Part shown: positions 5,148-8,776 of the stretch, one piece after another
Position numbering within the stretch: position 1 is the first letter of the stretch
Layout of the letters: each line of letters begins with the position of its first letter
From: Galactobacter sp.
GTDB taxonomy: Bacteria; Actinomycetota; Actinomycetes; Actinomycetales; Micrococcaceae
NCBI GenBank assembly: GCA_022712075.1
Contig: JALAHE010000253.1
Span: 1 to 8,776 of the forward strand
Direction: 5' to 3'
Length of the DNA: 8,776 nucleotides
Made by a program: the position numbers and the translations under genes
Notes under the pieces: model-generated
Seen by the model: the letters and a program-made list of their open reading frames with translations, nothing else
What the model was told of the DNA's origin: nothing
Database searches by the model: none

Positions 5148-6401
5148 TCAGGCCCGGCGCACCATGCGGATGTCGTGCGCGCCGCTCCACTCGGGCGGCA
5201 GCTCCTCGCGGGCCCCGTCCGGCGTGAAGCCGAGCTTCTCGAAGAAGGCCTGCGCGCGCGGGTTGTCCTCGAGCACCCACAGCAGCGCCGGTTCGTCGCC
5301 GAGCACCGAGTCGGCCAGGCGCCGGGCGATCCCGGACCCCTGCCAGGCCCGCGCCACGTACACCGTAAACAGCTCCCACTTGGCGCCCGTCGCGAGGCGG
5401 TCGGACTCCTCAAGCACGGGCGCGGCGGACGCCATGCCCACGACCTCCCCGTCCTCAGTCGTGGCGACGGCCGTGCGCGTGAGGTTGCCCGGTCGTTGCA
5501 GGGCCCGGGTCCACGAGACGACGTCGGCGTCGAGGCGGCGGTCCATGTCGTCCAGCCAGTCTTCGGCGATGTGCTTGGAGAACGTCTCGCGCCAGCCGAG
5601 GTTCTTGACCTCGAGCGCGCCGCGCACGGTCTCGGGACCCATCGGCGCGACGGTGACGCGCTGGGCCGCGGAACCGGGGGCCGCGGCCCCCGTAACGAGC
5701 GCGATCGCGAAGCCGTCCCAGCCTCGACCCGTCACCGTCTGCAGTGCTGTCGCATCGAAACGCGGGTCCTCGTGCAGGAGCCTGAGCGCCGCGGCCATGC
5801 CGGCCGCCGCCTCGGCGTCCGCCTCGCTGCCGTCCGCCTCCGCACCAACCACGCCGGCACGGATGACGTGGTCAACGATCACCACGGAGCCGGGCGCCGT
5901 GAGCCGCAGCGCCCACTCGAGGTAGACCTTGGTGCTCGCCTTGTCGGCATCGATAAACACGAGGTCGAACGGCGCCTGCCGCGTCCACGTGAGCTGGTGC
6001 AGCGCCTTGACCGCGGGGCCGGTCTCCACGGTCCAGCGGCGCCCTTCGCCCTCCGCGTCGACGAGCCGCAGATTGGCCCTGGCCACATCCGCGATGCCGC
6101 GGTCGATCTCGAGCGAGTGCAGGTGCCCGTCCTCGGGCAGCGTGTCGAGGATCCAGGCGGCGGCGTAGCCACCCAAGGTGCCGATCTCCAGGATGCGGCG
6201 CGCGCCGGAGAGGCGCGTGAGCAGGGAAAGGAACTTGCCGCGGGCCGGGGCCGAGGCCTCGTCCGGCAGGCCGGCCTCGACGCTCGCGCGGCGCACGGCG
6301 GCGACGCCGGCCGGCTCGTCGACGAGGCTCAGCTCCAGGAAGGACTCCACCTCAGACGGCGAGGAAGGAGCGGGGGTGCCTCCCAGTGGCGTGGCTGACA
6401 T
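5148..6401 (-). CDS. Fused class I O-methyltransferase / GNAT acetyltransferase
   Basis: This encodes 417 residues in one uninterrupted frame. Residues about 15-237 form a CCoAOMT-like SAM-dependent methyltransferase: RILEIGTLGGYAAAW (69-83, SAM motif I), SLEID (96-100), DLVFIDADKASTKVYLEWAL (146-165) and VVIVDHVI (173-180). In this family D150 or D152 and the later D-N pair bind a divalent metal; here the pair reads D177-H178. A short linker (238-248) leads to a GNAT domain (about 249-417) with motif A VYVARAWQGSGIARRLADSV (347-366; Q354-x-x-G357-x-A359) and LWVLEDNPRAQAFFEKLGF (374-392). The start ATG 6401 has a good AAAGGA site. The GNAT half has an internal ATG (5642) but no ribosome binding site, so separate translation is unlikely. 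It presumably methylates a catechol-like or other hydroxyl substrate and acetylates an amine, perhaps the same molecule; that coupling is inference. The GNAT part is paralogous to the next gene. Confidence 0.92.
   Translation of the reverse strand: MSATPLGGTPAPSSPSEVESFLELSLVDEPAGVAAVRRASVEAGLPDEASAPARGKFLSLLTRLSGARRILEIGTLGGYAAAWILDTLPEDGHLHSLEIDRGIADVARANLRLVDAEGEGRRWTVETGPAVKALHQLTWTRQAPFDLVFIDADKASTKVYLEWALRLTAPGSVVIVDHVIRAGVVGAEADGSEADAEAAAGMAAALRLLHEDPRFDATALQTVTGRGWDGFAIALVTGAAAPGSAAQRVTVAPMGPETVRGALEVKNLGWRETFSKHIAEDWLDDMDRRLDADVVSWTRALQRPGNLTRTAVATTEDGEVVGMASAAPVLEESDRLATGAKWELFTVYVARAWQGSGIARRLADSVLGDEPALLWVLEDNPRAQAFFEKLGFTPDGAREELPPEWSGAHDIRMVRRA
5257..5283. repeat. 27-bp direct repeat, copy 2 (within fused OMT-GNAT gene)
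   Basis: This block is identical to 4500-4526 and encodes the same motif in the C-terminal GNAT domain. See the entry for copy 1. Confidence 0.8.
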
Positions 6402-6416
6402 GCGTTCCTTTCCTCT

Positions 6417-6431
6417 CCCCGCGGCGCGGGG
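6417..6431 (-). promoter_or_regulatory. Small leader hairpin next to the ribosome binding site of the fusion gene
   Basis: CCCCGC (6417-6422) pairs with GCGGGG (6426-6431) across a 3-nt loop, directly upstream of the purine-rich GAGAGGAAAGG that precedes the ATG at 6401. In the mRNA the hairpin would abut the ribosome binding site and could affect initiation. A 6-bp GC stem is common in such DNA, so this is only suggestive. I saw no riboswitch-like structure in the rest of this leader. Confidence 0.25.
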
Positions 6432-6485
6432 ATGACGTGTACTTCAGGGGCGGTGCCCGACGGCGAGTGGCCGGCCGGGTGCCCC

Positions 6486-6506
6486 GGCCCGCCGCAGCGG
6501 CGGGCC
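6486..6506. terminator. Strong GC hairpin in the gap downstream of the thiamine-binding gene
   Basis: GGCCCGCCG (6486-6494) pairs with CGGCGGGCC (6498-6506) across a 3-nt loop, and could be lengthened by CC/GG pairs past a bulge. It lies in the 287-bp gap between the thiamine-binding gene and the fused OMT-GNAT gene, both minus strand. It could be a secondary terminator or a leader structure. No U-tract follows. Apart from hairpins, this gap shows no gene I can support. Confidence 0.4.
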
Positions 6507-6652
6507 CGGCCGCGCCAGCGTTCCAGCGGGCGCGCGCCCTGGAGCGGCCCCGGGGCGGTCGAAGCAGCCAGCCGACTCGCCCTCGCGAACGCGTCCGCCG
6601 GGAACCCGGCCGACGCGGCAGTTGGGCGCCCAGGCCCCGGGCACGGGGTGGT

Positions 6653-6683
6653 CCGGCCGCCCGGCACGGGGCCCGGCGGCCGG
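6653..6683 (-). terminator. Probable terminator of the thiamine-binding protein gene
   Basis: CCGGCCGCC (6653-6661) pairs perfectly with GGCGGCCGG (6675-6683) across a 13-nt loop. The hairpin begins 5 nt past the stop codon at 6689 on the minus strand, the expected position for a terminator. There is no U-tract. The position supports the role more than the stem length does. Confidence 0.5.
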
Positions 6684-6688
6684 GGCCG

Positions 6689-7072
6689 TCAGGCCCCTTC
6701 GCCCTCGCCCAGCGCGGGGCGCGTATCGCGCTCCAAGGCGACCGGGGCGTCGTCGTGCCCCTGGGCGTCCTGCTGCGCGATGGCCTTCTGCAGGCGATCG
6801 ATCTTACCGGTGAGTTCGCCCGTGCGGCCCGGGCGGATGTCCGCCTTGAGCACGAGCGAGATGCGCGTGCCGTAGCGGCCAACGGCCGCCGTGGCGCGCT
6901 TGACGACGTCCATGACCTCGTCCCACTCGCCCTCGATCTCGGTGAACATCGAGGAGGTGCGGAACGGGAGGCCGGAATCGCGGACCACGCGGACGGCCTC
7001 GGCGACGGCGTCGTGCACGGAACCGTCCGGGTGGTCGTTGCCGGATGGGGAAACGGAGAACGCGACGATCAT
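6689..7072 (-). CDS. MTH1187/YqgV-family thiamine-binding protein
   Basis: This encodes 127 residues. Residues 1-95 match the thiamine-binding protein family (Pfam Thiamine_BP): MIVAFSVSPSG at 1-11, then SVHDAVAEAVRVVRDSGLPF (18-37), RTSSMFTEIEGEWDEVMDVV (38-57) and LVLKADIRPG (73-82). Members are small ferredoxin-like-fold proteins that bind thiamine in the cytoplasm; their physiological job is poorly defined. Residues about 97-127 form a polar, low-complexity tail beyond the usual domain. The ATG at 7072 is preceded by GAGAGG at 9 nt, with a closer GGAGG that is too near to serve. It is divergent from the amino acid permease. No thiamine biosynthesis or transport gene is in the window, and I saw no TPP-riboswitch-like motif upstream. 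Confidence 0.9.
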   Translation of the reverse strand: MIVAFSVSPSGNDHPDGSVHDAVAEAVRVVRDSGLPFRTSSMFTEIEGEWDEVMDVVKRATAAVGRYGTRISLVLKADIRPGRTGELTGKIDRLQKAIAQQDAQGHDDAPVALERDTRPALGEGEGA

Positions 7073-7159
7073 GCCTCCCAGCCTCTCACCCGCCCGGGCC
7101 CGGGCGAAGGATGAGCAGCCACTATGACCACCCGAGTACCGCGACCCCGCGCACGCGAC

Positions 7160-7165
7160 TACCCT
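7160..7165 (+). promoter_or_regulatory. Putative -10 element for a leaderless permease mRNA
   Basis: TACCCT fits the actinobacterial TANNNT pattern and ends 8 nt before the GTG at 7174. That is the spacing expected if transcription starts on the start codon. No good -35 is visible at the usual distance. The absence of a ribosome binding site before this GTG fits a leaderless transcript but does not prove it. Confidence 0.3.
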
Positions 7166-7173
7166 GGATCCCC

Positions 7174-8610
7174 GTGCATTCTCCCTCCCCTCAGGCCTCC
7201 GCTTCCGGCGCGCCCGACACCCTGCGCCGCGGCCTGTCCATGCGGCACATCCGCTTCATTGCCCTCGGATCGGCGATCGGGACGGGGCTCTTCCTCGGCT
7301 CGGCCGAGACCATCAAGGCCGCCGGCCCCGCCGTGCTCGTGTCCTACATCGTGGCCGGCGGGTGCGTGTTCTTGGTCATGCGGGCGCTCGGCGAGATCGC
7401 GGTGCGGCACCCCGTGGCTGGCTCCTTCGCGAACTACGCGCACCACTACTTGGGCCCCTACTTCGGCTTCCTGGCCGGGTGGACGTTCGTCTTTGAGATG
7501 CTGCTCGTGGCGATCGCGGACATGACGGCCGTGACGGCGTACATGGGGCTGTGGTTCCCCGGGACGCCGGGTTGGGTGTGGATGCTCGCGGCGATCGCGC
7601 TCATCATCGGGCTGAACCTGCTGCGCGTGCGGGTCTTCGGCGAGGTGGAGTTCTGGTTCTCCCTCATCAAGGTCGTCACGATCGTGGCGCTCATCGCGGG
7701 CGGGCTCGCGCTGCTGGTGTTTGGCGTCTCGGTGGGCGGGCACACGCCCACCGTCGAGAACCTCTGGAGCGGCGCCGGAGGCTTCGCGCCGTTCGGGGTG
7801 TGGGGCATCGTCATGAGCCTCGGCGTGGTCGCGTTCAGCTTCGGCGGCATCGAGACGCTCGGCTCCACGGCCGGCGAGGCCGACCGCCCCGAGCGCTCCA
7901 TCCCCAAGGCGATCAATTCGGTGCCCGTGCGCATCCTGCTCTTCTACGTGCTCTCGCTCGCCGTGATCCTGTGCCTCGTCCCGTGGCAGCAGCTGGATCC
8001 CAGCTCCTCGCCGTTCGTGACGGTCTTCTCGGCGCTCGGCCTGCCCGCGGCGCAGCACATCGTGAACTTCGTTGTCCTGACGGCCGCGCTCTCGGCGATG
8101 AACTCCATCACCTACGCCTCGGCGCGGCTCATGTACGGCCTCGCGCAGCAGGGGCAGGCGCCGCGGGCCTTCGGCGCCGTGCGCGGCGGGTCCGGCGTGC
8201 CGCTCGTCCCCGTGCTGGTGGTGCTTGGCGCGCTACTCGTGGGGCTCGGCGCGTTCCTGCTCATCCCCGACACGCTCTTCCTCATGGTCGCCTCGATCGC
8301 GTCCTTCGCGACCGTGTCCACGTGGATCTTCATCCTGTGCTCGCACCTGGCGATGCGCCGCCGGCTGCGAGCCTCCGGCGAGCGCTCGGTGTACCGGATG
8401 CCCGGCGCGCCGTGGACGAGCGTCGTGGCGCTCGCCTTCTGCGTGTTTGTCCTGGTGGCGCAGGCGTTCAGCCCGTCCACCGTGTGGGCGCTCATCATCG
8501 GCGTGGCCTGGGTGGCGCTCGCCTCGCTCAGCTTCCTCCTGCTGCGTGGGCGCGGGCGCGAGCCGCTGGACCTCGCGGTGAACCCCGCCTCGGTGGCCGC
8601 GGCCGCCTGA
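7174..8610 (+). CDS. Amino acid permease, APC superfamily (AAT family, proline/GABA/aromatic type)
   Basis: From the GTG at 7174 it encodes 478 residues with about 12 hydrophobic segments (roughly 27-45, 52-72, 97-125, 133-152, 162-186, 206-226, 250-270, 294-315, 342-363, 366-390, 414-434, 437-457). RHIRFIALGSAIGTGLFLGS (24-43) is the classic first-helix substrate/ion motif, preceded by the cytoplasmic TLRRGL. SFGGIETLGSTAGEADRPER (222-241) followed by SIPKAINSV is the conserved helix 6 to loop region, with E227 and E234. The protein imports an amino acid by proton symport across the cytoplasmic membrane; similarity to ProY/AroP/GabP-like proteins suggests proline or another neutral amino acid, but the substrate is not resolved. 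An alternative in-frame ATG at 7111 would give 499 residues, but its AAGG touches the start codon and leaves only 38 bp for two divergent promoters, so I prefer 7174. The start is moderately uncertain. Confidence 0.93.
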   Translation: MHSPSPQASASGAPDTLRRGLSMRHIRFIALGSAIGTGLFLGSAETIKAAGPAVLVSYIVAGGCVFLVMRALGEIAVRHPVAGSFANYAHHYLGPYFGFLAGWTFVFEMLLVAIADMTAVTAYMGLWFPGTPGWVWMLAAIALIIGLNLLRVRVFGEVEFWFSLIKVVTIVALIAGGLALLVFGVSVGGHTPTVENLWSGAGGFAPFGVWGIVMSLGVVAFSFGGIETLGSTAGEADRPERSIPKAINSVPVRILLFYVLSLAVILCLVPWQQLDPSSSPFVTVFSALGLPAAQHIVNFVVLTAALSAMNSITYASARLMYGLAQQGQAPRAFGAVRGGSGVPLVPVLVVLGALLVGLGAFLLIPDTLFLMVASIASFATVSTWIFILCSHLAMRRRLRASGERSVYRMPGAPWTSVVALAFCVFVLVAQAFSPSTVWALIIGVAWVALASLSFLLLRGRGREPLDLAVNPASVAAAA

Positions 8611-8692
8611 GGCGCGGGGCCGGGAGGCGCCGTCGCCCGCGATCCGGGCCACGCGCCGTCGTGTACCCCGGCGCGCCTTCTCACCCCCTCGG

Positions 8693-8727
8693 TGCTTGTG
8701 CACCGTCCCGGGGACGGTGCGCAAGCA
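8693..8727. terminator. Long hairpin downstream of the permease gene
   Basis: Positions 8693-8708 pair with 8712-8727 (16 bp including one G-U wobble at 8699/8721) around a 3-nt CGG loop. The innermost nine pairs, GCACCGTCC with GGACGGTGC, are perfect. It lies about 80 nt past the permease stop. No U-tract follows immediately; a TTTT run occurs only at 8742-8745. A hairpin this long with a tight loop is very unlikely by chance. It most likely terminates the permease transcript, or separates it from a gene beyond the window. Confidence 0.65.
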
Positions 8728-8776
8728 ACAAGGTGGGTGACTTTTCGTGGTGACGGGTGCAGATCCGGTGCACGAC

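Noticed and set aside
8747..8776. Possible start of another plus-strand gene (GTGGTGACGGG)
   Set aside because: Only ten codons are visible, with a poorly spaced AAGG upstream; there is too little to support a coding region.

Overview
The window is very GC-rich bacterial DNA (strong G/C third-position bias, GTG as well as ATG starts, GGAGG-type ribosome binding sites). The gene set looks like a high-GC Gram-positive actinobacterium, most likely of the order Micrococcales. This is inferred from composition and protein families; there is no rRNA or marker gene to settle it. I see no tRNA, rRNA, CRISPR array, transposase or phage gene.

Layout, left to right. Positions 1-117 are G-rich and hold no gene I can support. 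At 118-1275 lies a discrete unit: a minus-strand gene for an AbiEi-like/DUF559-type protein (winged-helix N terminus, PD-(D/E)XK nuclease-like C terminus), with a related palindrome on each side (118-160 and 1217-1275). The palindromes share the core GCGTATCCGGCG and GCATGC-type outer ends. A perfect DnaA-box 9-mer (1192-1200) lies between the right palindrome and the gene. This unit is the least ordinary thing in the window.

Next come a minus-strand spermidine-synthase-like methyltransferase-fold gene (1291-2112), a divergent VOC-family gene (2210-2605, plus), a GC hairpin between convergent genes (2660-2689), and a minus-strand short-chain dehydrogenase (2710-3468).

A minus-strand cluster follows. 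In transcription order it is a fused O-methyltransferase/GNAT acetyltransferase (6401 to 5148), a stand-alone GNAT acetyltransferase (4936 to 4394) and an MgtC/SapB-type membrane protein (4397 to 3666). The GNAT and mgtC-like genes overlap by 4 bp (ATGA), so they are almost certainly translationally coupled. The stand-alone GNAT and the GNAT half of the fusion are clear paralogues, with a 27-bp identical DNA block, which points to tandem duplication followed or preceded by fusion.

On the right, a minus-strand MTH1187-type thiamine-binding protein gene (6689-7072) is divergent from a plus-strand 12-helix amino acid permease (7174-8610). The permease is followed by a long hairpin (8693-8727). 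Most genes look like unlinked housekeeping or accessory metabolic functions. The only strongly supported co-expressed pair is GNAT-mgtC.
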